Source of the DNA: Chitinophaga sp. SYP-B3965
GTDB lineage: Bacteria; Bacteroidota; Bacteroidia; Chitinophagales; Chitinophagaceae
Assembly (NCBI RefSeq): GCF_009647655.1
Contig: NZ_WJFD01000001.1
Span: forward strand, 2,294,001 to 2,358,000
Reading direction: 5' to 3'
DNA length: 64,000 bases
The position numbers were made by a program, and so were the translations under genes. The notes under the pieces were generated by a model. It was not told the DNA's origin and made no database searches. It saw only the letters and a list, made by a program, of their open reading frames with translations. This document shows, piece by piece, positions 42,892-51,774 of the stretch (position 1 is the stretch's first letter; each line of letters starts with the position of its first letter).

Positions 42892-44610
42892 TTAGTGAGA
42901 ATCCCTTAATACTTCGCTGCCAGAGGCACCCTTTAAAAAGTCGAGATCAGCGCCCAAATGAGCTTGCTCCACATGGGTTTGATATAAATAAGTATACCCC
43001 CTGTCCGTAAGGTTTTTCCATGCCGGCAAACGTTTCTTCCTTTCTGCTATTTCCGCATCGGTCAATTCAATATGTAATACACCAGCAGGCACATCCAGCC
43101 GGATAACATCACCATTCTGTACAATGGCCAATGTGCCGCCAACAGCTGCCTCAGGCGAAACATGCAGCACAACAGTCCCAAAGCCGGTACCGCTCATTCT
43201 TCCGTCTGATATACGTACCATATCTGTGATGCCCTGCTCCAGCAGCTTTTTAGGGATGGCCATATTACCTACTTCCGGCATTCCCGGGTAACCTTTAGGG
43301 CCTACATTCTTTAATACCAGGATACTATCCTTATCTGCCGGCAGTGCAGGATCATCGATCCTTGCTTTATAATCTTCAATATTTTCAAACACAACCGCTT
43401 TGCCTGTATGTTGCATTAATGCAGGGCTTGCAGCCGAAACCTTCAGCACGGCACCATTTTCAGATAAGTTCCCTTTTACAATAACTATTCCGGCCGCTTT
43501 ATTAAATGGTTCTCCGATGGTGCTGATCACATTACGGTTAAAACATTCCGCATTTTCGTAGCTGGCTGATAGGGGTTTACCGGTAACCGTAATGGCTCCG
43601 CGATGCAGCACGCCGTCTAATTCTTTCATCAGCGCCGGTATCCCACCGGCATAAAAGAAATCTTCCATAAAATGATCGCCGGATGGCTGGAGATTAGCCA
43701 TTAAAGGAATCTCTTTAATGGATGTATTAAAATCATCCATGCTCAATTGCACCCCAATGCGTGCTGCGATAGCCAGTAAATGGATGATAAAATTAGTAGA
43801 GCCTCCAATGGCTGCGTTTACTGTTATGGCATTTTCAAATGCCTGTGTTGTTAATATATCTGATAATTTCAGATCTTCTCTTACCATCTCTACTATCCTT
43901 CTGCCAGACAGCTGAGCCAGTACTTTCCTGCGTGAATCAGCGGCAGGTATGGCCGCGTTTTCCGGCAATGACAGTCCCAATGACTCCACCATACAGGCCA
44001 TACTTGATGCGGTGCCCATTACAGCACAATGCCCCCGGCTGCGTGCCATACATGCTTCGGCGGCATAAAACTCTTCATCGCTCATTTTATTGATACGATT
44101 GGCTTCCGAAAAACGCCATACATCTGCTGTACCTATATCCCTTCCACGGTATTTACCGGTTAACATAGGCCCTCCGGAAACAACTATGGCAGGCAGGTTT
44201 ACGCTACAGGCACCCATTACCAGCGCAGGTGTTGTTTTATCACATCCGCAAAGCAGTATTACACCATCCAGTGGATTGGCCCTTATCGACTCTTCCACAT
44301 CCATGCTTACCAGGTTGCGGTAAAGCATAGCAGTAGGCTTAATAAGTGTTTCCCCTAAGGACATAACCGGAAATTCAACAGGCAATCCACCTGCTTCCAG
44401 CACGCCTCTTTTTACAGATTCCGCCAGTTCCCTGAAATGAGCGTTACAGGGAGTAAGTTCAGACCAGGTATTGCAAATGCCGATAACAGGTTTCCCCCGA
44501 AATTCATCATCGGGGATCCCCTGGTTTTTCATCCAGGCCCTGTAGATAAACCCGTCTTTACCTTTACGGCCAAACCATTGCTGGCTGCGTAGCTTTTTTT
44601 CTTCTTTCAA
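42892..44610 (-). CDS. IlvD/Edd-family aldonate dehydratase (L-arabinonate/pentonate subgroup)
   Basis: 572 aa Fe-S dehydratase converting an aldonate to its 2-keto-3-deoxy acid. Candidate cluster ligands are C55 (TPCN), C123 (CGCDKTTP) and C195 (RGHCAVMG). The catalytic Ser motif is SDGRMSGTGFG near residue 475. The N-terminal pattern RSQQWFGRKGKDGFIYRAWMK and MSLGETLIKPTAMLYRN are typical of the sugar-acid branch (L-arabinonate and D-xylonate dehydratases) rather than of branched-chain amino acid IlvD. It is 12 nt upstream of the SDR gene and divergent from the PQQ dehydrogenase, a pairing that suits oxidative, non-phosphorylative aldose use. It is not a biosynthetic ilvD by context. Confidence 0.88.
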   Translation of the reverse strand: MKEEKKLRSQQWFGRKGKDGFIYRAWMKNQGIPDDEFRGKPVIGICNTWSELTPCNAHFRELAESVKRGVLEAGGLPVEFPVMSLGETLIKPTAMLYRNLVSMDVEESIRANPLDGVILLCGCDKTTPALVMGACSVNLPAIVVSGGPMLTGKYRGRDIGTADVWRFSEANRINKMSDEEFYAAEACMARSRGHCAVMGTASSMACMVESLGLSLPENAAIPAADSRRKVLAQLSGRRIVEMVREDLKLSDILTTQAFENAITVNAAIGGSTNFIIHLLAIAARIGVQLSMDDFNTSIKEIPLMANLQPSGDHFMEDFFYAGGIPALMKELDGVLHRGAITVTGKPLSASYENAECFNRNVISTIGEPFNKAAGIVIVKGNLSENGAVLKVSAASPALMQHTGKAVVFENIEDYKARIDDPALPADKDSILVLKNVGPKGYPGMPEVGNMAIPKKLLEQGITDMVRISDGRMSGTGFGTVVLHVSPEAAVGGTLAIVQNGDVIRLDVPAGVLHIELTDAEIAERKKRLPAWKNLTDRGYTYLYQTHVEQAHLGADLDFLKGASGSEVLRDSH

Positions 44611-44751
44611 AAGGACCGGTTTTATGATGTAATGTTAAAATACTAAAAAATCAAGGTACAAGCACTGTTTCAGATCGCAGAAGTTAAGATTATTACATAA
44701 GGGGATAATTATACTACAATGAAGAGCCATTGGATATCCTACTTTTGACAT

Positions 44752-46899
44752 ATGAGCAGACTGAAACTCACCTTATCACTTATCATCCTGGCTATGGCCT
44801 TCACTTCTATAAAGGAGCATAATGATTGGACAGTATATGGTGGTAATGGAGACAATAATAAATACTCCGGTCTTGCTCAGGTAGATACTTCCAACGTTCA
44901 GCAGTTAAAAGTTGCATGGATTTATCATTCCGAAAAAGAAGATAAGACTAAATACGGCCCGATGGAATGTAACCCCATTATTATCGATAATACATTATAT
45001 GGCGTATCTCCAAGGTTAAAATTGTTTGCTGTAGATGCTGCTACCGGTATAGAAAAATGGAACTTTGATCCGGCCGATTCCCTGATCAATGAAACCTGGC
45101 ACAGGAAAAGCGTTAATATGAACAGAGGTGTTGCTTATTGGGCAGAAGGGGATGATAAACGAATTATTTATACCGTGGGACCTATCGTATTTGCTATAAA
45201 CGCAGTAACCGGCAGGCTGATCCCCTCCTTTGGTAAAGATGGTGGTGTTGATCTCCGGAAAGGACTCGGCAGGGATGAAAAGAACGTTTCCATTTCCCCC
45301 ACCTCCCCTGTCATGATCTATAAGGACCTTTTCATCACCAGCGGATTAGTGGGCGACGAAACACCTGGCCATATACGTGGTTTTGATGTAAAAACCGGCA
45401 AACAAAAGTGGATCTTTCACACCATCCCTTATCCCGGCGAACCAGGCTATGAGACCTGGGAGGATAAAACAGCTTATAAGCGGATGGGATCAACCAACGC
45501 CTGGTCTGGCTTCAGCCTGGACAGCAAAAGAGGTATCCTGTTTGCGGGGATTGGTAATCCTACGAATGATTTTTATGGAGGAGACAGATTAGGAAAAGGA
45601 CTCTATGGAAACTGTCTCGTGGCCATCGATGCTGCCACCGGTAAACATAAGTGGCATTTTCAGACTATCCATCACGATGTGTGGGATATGGATATATCCA
45701 GTCCACCCGTTCTGATTACCCTTCCCCGTAATGGAAAAATGATAGATGCAGTGGTGCAAACCACCAAAACAGGCTTTGTGTTTGTGTTTGAACGTGAAAA
45801 AGGAAATCCGCTCTTTCCTATTAAAGAAAGACCGGTTCCTGTGAAGGATGCTGTAGCAGGTGAAAAGCTTCATCCCACTCAGCCATTTCCGGTATTACCC
45901 CAACCATTTGTAAGGCAGGCGCTAACAGAAAAAGATCTGAATACTTTAGTCAGTGATTCTGAGCACCAGCATTTAAAACAGCAATTCCTCAGCTACCGCT
46001 CCGAGGGTATCTATACACCACCTTCTGAACGCGGCACTATTGTTTTCCCCGGTTATGACGGCGGAGGTGAATGGGGCGGCCCCGCAGTTGATCCTGTTAC
46101 CAATATCCTTTATGTAAATGCCAATGAAATGGCCTGGGTATTGAACCTCGTGAAAGATAAATCTGCAAAGAATACCATATTGACTAATCTGCAGGCAGGT
46201 TCGCTTTTGTACAAGCGTTCCTGCATGGGGTGCCATGGCCCGGAACGTTTAGGATCAGGTGACTATCCATCATTAATTGGTGCAGAAAAAAAATACAATC
46301 TTACCAGCTTTAATGAATTACTTTCCACAGGAAGAAGAATGATGCCTGGATTCCCCCAGTTGAAAACAGCAGAGAGAAATGCTATTGCTTCTTTTGTATT
46401 GAATCTGAAAACACTCCAGCAGAAAAATTACACAGGGCCGGCCATGAAAAGCAATGACCCTGCAAAACCATCATATGGCTTTACAGGATACAATAAGTTC
46501 CTGACGAAAGAAGGTTATCCCGCTATCAGTCCTCCCTGGGGCACTATCAGTGCTATCAATCTGAATACGGGTGAGTACGAATGGAAGATCCCGTTTGGGG
46601 AATTCGAAGAGCTGAAGAAAAAAGGAATCCCTGCTACAGGGCGTGAAAATTATGGCGGCCCGGTTGTAACAGCCGGTGGGCTTATATTTATTGGTGCTTC
46701 TGCCGATGGAAAGTTCAGAGCCATCAACAAGAGAACAGGAGCGATCCTCTGGGAATATGAACTTCCTGCTCCCGGCGTTGCCACACCCGCAGTATATGCT
46801 GTTGATGGCCGGCAATACATTGTTATAGCCTGTGGCGGCTCCAAGTGGGGAGGAAGATCAAGTGACGCTTATGTTGCATTTACTTTATCGGAGAAATAA
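44752..46899 (+). CDS. PQQ-dependent periplasmic dehydrogenase with inserted cytochrome c domain
   Basis: 715 aa with signal peptide (about 1-20, LSLIILAMAFTS). Eight-bladed quinoprotein propeller: WTVYGGNGDNNKYSGL, LKLFAVDAATGIEKW, GHIRGFDVKTGKQKW, LVAIDAATGKHKWHFQTIHHD, and, after the insertion, INLNTGEYEWKIP and FRAINKRTGAILWEY. A cytochrome c domain (about 480-570) with heme motif C491-M-G-C494-H495 and Met ligand in MMPGFP interrupts the propeller near its end. Members of this class oxidise aldoses or alcohols in the periplasm and pass electrons to the chain. It is divergent from the aldonate dehydratase and 15 nt upstream of an exported TIM-barrel gene. Confidence 0.93.
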   Translation: MSRLKLTLSLIILAMAFTSIKEHNDWTVYGGNGDNNKYSGLAQVDTSNVQQLKVAWIYHSEKEDKTKYGPMECNPIIIDNTLYGVSPRLKLFAVDAATGIEKWNFDPADSLINETWHRKSVNMNRGVAYWAEGDDKRIIYTVGPIVFAINAVTGRLIPSFGKDGGVDLRKGLGRDEKNVSISPTSPVMIYKDLFITSGLVGDETPGHIRGFDVKTGKQKWIFHTIPYPGEPGYETWEDKTAYKRMGSTNAWSGFSLDSKRGILFAGIGNPTNDFYGGDRLGKGLYGNCLVAIDAATGKHKWHFQTIHHDVWDMDISSPPVLITLPRNGKMIDAVVQTTKTGFVFVFEREKGNPLFPIKERPVPVKDAVAGEKLHPTQPFPVLPQPFVRQALTEKDLNTLVSDSEHQHLKQQFLSYRSEGIYTPPSERGTIVFPGYDGGGEWGGPAVDPVTNILYVNANEMAWVLNLVKDKSAKNTILTNLQAGSLLYKRSCMGCHGPERLGSGDYPSLIGAEKKYNLTSFNELLSTGRRMMPGFPQLKTAERNAIASFVLNLKTLQQKNYTGPAMKSNDPAKPSYGFTGYNKFLTKEGYPAISPPWGTISAINLNTGEYEWKIPFGEFEELKKKGIPATGRENYGGPVVTAGGLIFIGASADGKFRAINKRTGAILWEYELPAPGVATPAVYAVDGRQYIVIACGGSKWGGRSSDAYVAFTLSEK

Positions 46900-46914
46900 C
46901 TAAACTTTTATACC

Positions 46915-47715
46915 ATGGCGAAATATATCTTCTTTATCCTGGTTACGATGACCTTCATGGCATTTTCTTCCGGCAAACCAACCTGGAAAACAGGTGTTGC
47001 ATTATATTCATTTCACCAGCATTCCTTTGAAAAAGGATTGGATATGGCAGTGGATTGTGGATTGAAAAACGTGGAGGGATTTTCTTTTCAGAAACTCGGC
47101 AACGGTTTTGGCGGAAAAACCATGATAGATCTCAATAAAGAGGAACTGACGCTGATCAAAACCATGCTTAAAAAAAGAAACCTTCAAATGCCATCCATGT
47201 ATGTGGACACCAAAGGCAGGGAGAATTGGGAGAAATATTTTAAACTGGCGCGTGAGCTTGGCATGAAGTACCTGGTATCTGAGCCGGCCAAAAATGAATG
47301 GAATATGATAGACCAGCTGGCCGGCATATATAAGATCAAAGTTGCCATTCATGAACATGCAAAACCCAGTCCTTACTGGCACCCCGATTCTGTACTGGCA
47401 GCTATCAAAGGGCATAAAAATATAGGCGCCTGTGCAGACCTTGGTCACTGGGTAAGAAGCGGCCTTGACCCTGTAAGATGCCTTCAGCTGCTTGATGGGC
47501 ATATCATCGGCATACATCTTAAAGATGTGGACAGATCAGGTAATGATGTTGACCTGGGAACCGGGGCCATTGATTTTACCGGCGTGGTGAAAGAATTAAA
47601 AAAGCAGCAATTCTCCGGCTTTATTCAGGCGGAATGCGAGCATAATATGGACAATAATTCATTGGATGTAAAAAGATCGGTGGAATACATCAATAACATT
47701 GCTGAGAAAAACTAA
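46915..47715 (+). CDS. Exported sugar isomerase/epimerase-like TIM barrel
   Basis: 266 aa with signal peptide (YIFFILVTMTFMAFSSG, 1-about 20), then an AP-endonuclease-2/xylose-isomerase-like barrel. Metal-site motifs: SEPAKNEW, VAIHEHAKP (about 143-150), CADLGHWVRSG (about 165-175), IIGIHLKDV (about 200) and IQAECEH (about 241-247). Periplasmic members of this family act on free or oxidised (for example 3-keto) sugars in other Bacteroidota. It begins 15 nt after the PQQ dehydrogenase and should act on its substrate or product (inference). It differs from the cytoplasmic relative at 33.8 kb by having a leader. Confidence 0.85.
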   Translation: MAKYIFFILVTMTFMAFSSGKPTWKTGVALYSFHQHSFEKGLDMAVDCGLKNVEGFSFQKLGNGFGGKTMIDLNKEELTLIKTMLKKRNLQMPSMYVDTKGRENWEKYFKLARELGMKYLVSEPAKNEWNMIDQLAGIYKIKVAIHEHAKPSPYWHPDSVLAAIKGHKNIGACADLGHWVRSGLDPVRCLQLLDGHIIGIHLKDVDRSGNDVDLGTGAIDFTGVVKELKKQQFSGFIQAECEHNMDNNSLDVKRSVEYINNIAEKN

Positions 47716-47718
47716 GGA

Positions 47719-48918
47719 TCATCGCTTTACTTCATAAGCCCCGATGGACCGCGGTAACAGGAACAGTTTACCGGCATGATCTTTCTCCGGATATTGTACA
47801 GAAGATCCCGCAGCGGCTGCAGGACTATCACCGGCAATGGCCAAACGTTCATTGATAAACCGTGGATCCTTACCGATGATTCCACCGCTTTCCCGAAGCG
47901 GTAACTGTGGCCCCCGCCAACCATTGTTGCTGGTATGGAACCACAGGTTATTAGAGAAGATAAAACTTTCCGGGTCTGTGTTCGGGCCGGTGCTGCATTC
48001 CATACTCACCCGGTCATCCAGGCAGATAATATTGTTCAGGAAGGTGTTATTACTGCATTTGCCAAAACGTGCCGTATCCCTGTTTTCCTGTAGGATACGG
48101 ATCACCCATCTGCCGGGGTGGCTGATGGTATTATTTACTACTTCAGATCGTGTACAACCCACAAAAGCTATGGGCACTTCCGAACCGATAAATACATTGC
48201 TATACACTTTCAGTTCAGCTGCTTCCCAGGTAGCATCGGCAGGTCTGAAAAATTGTTCTCCTGTGCTGCCACCGAGGTTAATAGCTCTGCTGCCGGCATT
48301 TTTGAATACACAGGCCTCCACGCGGATATTACTGCTCCCTCCTTTCATCTGCACAGCATTGGAACCCATGTTCTCAAAGTGGCATTGAAAGATCAGGCTG
48401 TTATGGCATCCCACCATATCGATACCACTGCCCCCTTTCGAGCCGTTCAGGAAGGTGCATTGCTGAATGGTAAGATCATCTGTTCCGGATAGTTTCAGGA
48501 GATCGTTGTTGCCTGTAGCAGCCATATCACGGAAAGTACATTTCCTGAAGATGATATGATGTGCCGGAGTTGCATAGGTGGCACCATCATCTATATTGAG
48601 TCCATTACCTGTTTGACCGGCAAATACAAATCCTTCTATGTGCAGGTAAGCTATATCTGTACCTCTCCATGCGGTGGTGCCTCCTTCAAACAATACGTCT
48701 TTTTCTGCGATGAGATAGATCCATTTACCGGGTAAACCCTGCAACGACCCTAATGACTGATCGCCGCGGTAAGTACCTGTATGTACAAGAATGGTATCGC
48801 CGGGAGTGGCTGCTTTTGCGGCTGCAGTGATATCTGAGTAAGGCTGCCCATGACCAGTATGGAGCACTTTAGCAGAGAGAGACGTGGAAAGCAGTATTAA
48901 TAGGGAGAAGAAACGCAT
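47719..48918 (-). CDS. Exported right-handed parallel beta-helix protein
   Basis: 399 aa with signal peptide (FFSLLILLSTSLSAK, 1-17). The opening pattern YSDITAAAKAATPGDTILVHTGTYRG and repeated helix rungs (IIFRKCTFRDM, LTIQQCTFLNGSKG, LIFQCHFENMGSNAVQMKGG, IRVEACVFKNAGSRAINLGG) mark a pectate-lyase-like or chondroitinase-like beta-helix. Such folds include polysaccharide lyases and hydrolases (PL6, GH28-like). No catalytic signature was clear, so lyase activity is only possible. It is convergent with the TIM-barrel gene (3-nt gap) and lies downstream of the fourth SusCD locus, past its terminator. Confidence 0.85.
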   Translation of the reverse strand: MRFFSLLILLSTSLSAKVLHTGHGQPYSDITAAAKAATPGDTILVHTGTYRGDQSLGSLQGLPGKWIYLIAEKDVLFEGGTTAWRGTDIAYLHIEGFVFAGQTGNGLNIDDGATYATPAHHIIFRKCTFRDMAATGNNDLLKLSGTDDLTIQQCTFLNGSKGGSGIDMVGCHNSLIFQCHFENMGSNAVQMKGGSSNIRVEACVFKNAGSRAINLGGSTGEQFFRPADATWEAAELKVYSNVFIGSEVPIAFVGCTRSEVVNNTISHPGRWVIRILQENRDTARFGKCSNNTFLNNIICLDDRVSMECSTGPNTDPESFIFSNNLWFHTSNNGWRGPQLPLRESGGIIGKDPRFINERLAIAGDSPAAAAGSSVQYPEKDHAGKLFLLPRSIGAYEVKR

Positions 48919-48966
48919 AGTATCTAAAAATAGGCAAAAACTGCCTCCTGTCTCCTAAAATATTAA

Positions 48967-48996
48967 GGCCGTATAGATCATATGATCTATACGGCC
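48967..48996 (-). terminator. Terminator after the fourth SusCD locus
   Basis: A 30-nt perfect palindrome (15 + 15 nt, centre ATAT) begins 7 nt after the GH5-like stop. On the minus strand it is followed by TTAATATTTT, and on the plus strand by CTTTCATTA. It is a strong bidirectional hairpin. Confidence 0.8.
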
Positions 48997-49002
48997 CTTT
49001 CA

Positions 49003-50115
49003 TTATTTCCCGGTTAACATCTTTATAGAATCAACCTCTGCTTGCTTATAGGGGCTTCCATCTTTTCTAAAGATATCATGGAACCACAATGCAGGCTGGC
49101 TGCCATCCGGCATTGGCGTATCCCAGGCATAGATGGTATTGGTTTTGCCTTCAACAAGCCCCCAGTTGATGGCCCCGATATTTTCTGCTTTCAGTATCGG
49201 CATAATGTTACTGAACAGGCTGTTATTCCTCCTGGCCATATATTCCGTACAGATCAAAGGCCTTCCGGTCCTTTTCCTCAAAGAATCAATCGCCTCCCGA
49301 TGTTCCTGAGGCCCGTTATAGTTGTGATAGGTTGTGATGTCCGAATTGTTTAGCTGAAACTCATTCAATGCTTTCAGGTCTTTACGCCATACACCCACAG
49401 ATAATGGCTGGCTTGGGTTAACCGCACGGGCCCAGGTAAACACATTTTGCAATAAGGCCATACTACTGTCACCTCTGTCCGAGTTCCCTGGTTCATTATA
49501 CAGGTCCCACAGCACAATACGTTTATCGTCTTTAAAAGTGGTCAGCACATCCGTTACATATGCCTCCAGTACTTTTCCAAGTGTAGTGTCCTCATTAATG
49601 AGATTTCCGGGATCCTGCACCCAACCGGAATTATGAACGCCAGGTTTTGGTGCAGGCTGCATACCTGTCTGATAAGTGGGGTTCCAGCAATCATCGAAGA
49701 AAACAAACAAGGTAGCTATTCCATGACGATCTGCAATATCAAGATAGGTGGACATCCTCTTCTTAAAGCCATCCTTATCTGTTTCCCATGCTGCATGATG
49801 GAGGTATACTCTCATGATGTTCATTCCGATACTTTCAGCATATCCCAGTTCCCTGCTAATGGTAGCCGTATCAAACGTTGCTGCCTGCCACATTTCCAGC
49901 TGGTTGATGGCGGTGCTTGGTATAAAATCACATCCACGAAGCCAGCCCCACTTCTTATACCATTCATTTGCCTTTTCAACTGGCCATATGCCGTTTGTTG
50001 CTTCTTTGTTTTCAGCTTTCTGGTTTGGGTTGGCACATTGATAGAAACCGAATGATACCAAAACCATCATTACTACTACTAAAAACTTGTTGTCTCTTTT
50101 TTTCATACTGTTCAT
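49003..50115 (-). CDS. GH5/cellulase-like glycoside hydrolase lipoprotein
   Basis: 370 aa. Lipobox FYQCANPN (C27) after a hydrophobic leader. The (beta/alpha)8 domain (about 55-355) has the acid/base Glu E208 in WDLYNEPGN and the nucleophile Glu E291 in LICTEYMAR, the clan-A pattern (GH5 and relatives). Other strand ends: NIMRVYLHHAAW, FVFFDDCWNP. It could cut a beta-mannan, beta-xylan or beta-glucan backbone; the residues do not tell which. It starts directly after the sialidase-like gene stop, with Met4 as an alternative start, and is the last gene of the SusCD operon under the HTCS-like system. Confidence 0.85.
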   Translation of the reverse strand: MNSMKKRDNKFLVVVMMVLVSFGFYQCANPNQKAENKEATNGIWPVEKANEWYKKWGWLRGCDFIPSTAINQLEMWQAATFDTATISRELGYAESIGMNIMRVYLHHAAWETDKDGFKKRMSTYLDIADRHGIATLFVFFDDCWNPTYQTGMQPAPKPGVHNSGWVQDPGNLINEDTTLGKVLEAYVTDVLTTFKDDKRIVLWDLYNEPGNSDRGDSSMALLQNVFTWARAVNPSQPLSVGVWRKDLKALNEFQLNNSDITTYHNYNGPQEHREAIDSLRKRTGRPLICTEYMARRNNSLFSNIMPILKAENIGAINWGLVEGKTNTIYAWDTPMPDGSQPALWFHDIFRKDGSPYKQAEVDSIKMLTGK

Positions 50116-51774
50116 TTAATTTATTTTTTCGGATAGCCAGCTAAATGGCTCGTTGGCATTACAGCCCGTTGCATCTTCTTTTATGGGCACCTGACCTGCC
50201 GTTTCTGTTTCACTCAGCTGAAGGTTTACACCCATCCTTGCACCAGCTCCTGGTTTTCCTCCTAACATGGACCATGGTACAGACACTTCCAGGGTATAAC
50301 CATCAGGCGCTGGCCTGGAAACCACCTTTACAACTTCAGGATGGGAAAATGTGATCCAATTACCATCTTTCCCTTCTTTTACGGCCACATTACCTAATGC
50401 TGATACAGATACTGAAAAGATACCTGTATGTGGCTTTTCATAGCTTTTATTCTGTGCATCAATGAAAAAAGTAACACCATCACTATTATCAATCACGTGC
50501 TGGTCTTTTACCTTTGCCAGGAAATGCAGGTTTTTGTCATCATGCGTGATGCTGGCATTGATCTGGCTGTTGGTTTTCCGGCCAACAAAAATGGTATTAC
50601 CATCTATGATATACCCCCTGATCATCCAGACCTCTGTTCTGTTGGATGCAGAAAATGCCCGGGTGCTGGTCACTGCAACGACGGAATTGTCCTTTAAAAC
50701 ACATACACTGTTCCATTGGCCTGATCCATTCACCGGGATCACAAATGGTTCTGTTATCCTGTTAAATCCTGCGGCATTTTCATCACCCACTGCTACCATC
50801 ATTACAGAATTTCGCTCCGTACGCCCATCGGTGGCATTGGCCTGGTAAGAAAGGATCGTTTCGCCGGTGCTCAACTGTGCTATATAGGGCGCTCCGGCAT
50901 AAATATGATCATTCAGCTTATCCTTCAATGCATATGAACGGTTGCTGCCGGAAGCTCCCACAGTGGAAGCCCAGTTTTCCGAAAAAGTATTTCGGATCGT
51001 ATAAGGTTTAAAGGTAGTAAAGCCATTATCCTCTATTACAAAAACAACAGTTGACTTGCCCTTTAACAGCAAAGGTACCGGCATCCCATCCCGGGAACCG
51101 GGCCTGAAACTTACGATCTCCGGGTTTGCACTCCATGTGGCGCCATTATCGGTAGATCGTAACATGGATATGTTCTGTTCTGATGAACTGGTATAGATCC
51201 CTTCGTTCGCAAAAAACAATTGAATTTCCCCATTGGGCAATTGTACAGCTGCAGGCTCCCAGCATCCGTTCTCAAACTGGTATCCTGCTTCGTACAACAG
51301 CTGCTCATCTTTCCAGGTAATCCCTTTATCGTAGCTTTTCCTGATGCGGATACCAAACTTCCTGGAAGGATCAATAGCATGCGGCCTTGGGTTATACATA
51401 GCCAGCAAACTACCGTCTTTCAATTCAAGCAGATCAGGTACTGCCATATTGATGCCGGGTGGTTTTTCTGCTACTGTCACCGTATTACTCCATGTTTTCC
51501 CTTCATCCGTACTTTTTCTGCTCATAATACTACCGCCCGATTCATAAATGGCGATCAGTGAATTATCCTGTAGTTGTTTGATCCTTCCATACCCGTTGTA
51601 ATTGCTGGGACTGGCAGGGTCAGACACCTGTTGTAAAGTGGAATGATCCCAGGCTATCCGTGCTCCAGTTATAGAAGGTACAGATCTTACACTATCAGAA
51701 GGCTCATTCACTTCACTGTTACTGCAGGCAGCGAGCAATACCCCTGCTAAAATAAGATTCAATAAGCCGCACAT
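50116..51774 (-). CDS. BNR-repeat exo-glycosidase (sialidase/GH93-like) with C-terminal CBM9-like domain
   Basis: 552-aa lipoprotein (lipobox VLLAACSNS, C17). Residues about 40-400 form a six-bladed propeller with Asp-box repeats STDEGKTWS, SYDKGITWK and STDNGATWS, and a FENGCWEP motif. This WEP context, plus AVPDLLELKDGSLLAMYNPR, is more like GH93 exo-arabinanases than true sialidases, and no complete Arg triad was apparent. The C-terminal 150 residues look like a family 9 sugar-binding module (GYTLEVSVPWSMLGGKPG). The start codon overlaps the susD stop (TAATG). The named substrate is therefore open: arabinan or another sugar rather than sialic acid. Confidence 0.78.
   Translation of the reverse strand: MCGLLNLILAGVLLAACSNSEVNEPSDSVRSVPSITGARIAWDHSTLQQVSDPASPSNYNGYGRIKQLQDNSLIAIYESGGSIMSRKSTDEGKTWSNTVTVAEKPPGINMAVPDLLELKDGSLLAMYNPRPHAIDPSRKFGIRIRKSYDKGITWKDEQLLYEAGYQFENGCWEPAAVQLPNGEIQLFFANEGIYTSSSEQNISMLRSTDNGATWSANPEIVSFRPGSRDGMPVPLLLKGKSTVVFVIEDNGFTTFKPYTIRNTFSENWASTVGASGSNRSYALKDKLNDHIYAGAPYIAQLSTGETILSYQANATDGRTERNSVMMVAVGDENAAGFNRITEPFVIPVNGSGQWNSVCVLKDNSVVAVTSTRAFSASNRTEVWMIRGYIIDGNTIFVGRKTNSQINASITHDDKNLHFLAKVKDQHVIDNSDGVTFFIDAQNKSYEKPHTGIFSVSVSALGNVAVKEGKDGNWITFSHPEVVKVVSRPAPDGYTLEVSVPWSMLGGKPGAGARMGVNLQLSETETAGQVPIKEDATGCNANEPFSWLSEKIN

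Noticed and set aside
42892..44610. Biosynthetic dihydroxy-acid dehydratase IlvD
   Set aside because: Motifs and neighbours (SDR, PQQ dehydrogenase, TIM barrel) fit the sugar-acid subgroup, and no other branched-chain amino acid genes are present.
44740..44747. TACTTTTG as a -7 element for the PQQ dehydrogenase
   Set aside because: It lies 4 nt before the ATG and has no TTTG 19-21 nt upstream, so it would give a leaderless mRNA without a -33 box.
50116..51774. Calling this gene a true sialidase (GH33)
   Set aside because: Asp boxes alone are not specific, and the WEP motif and lack of a visible Arg triad argue against a firm sialic-acid assignment.
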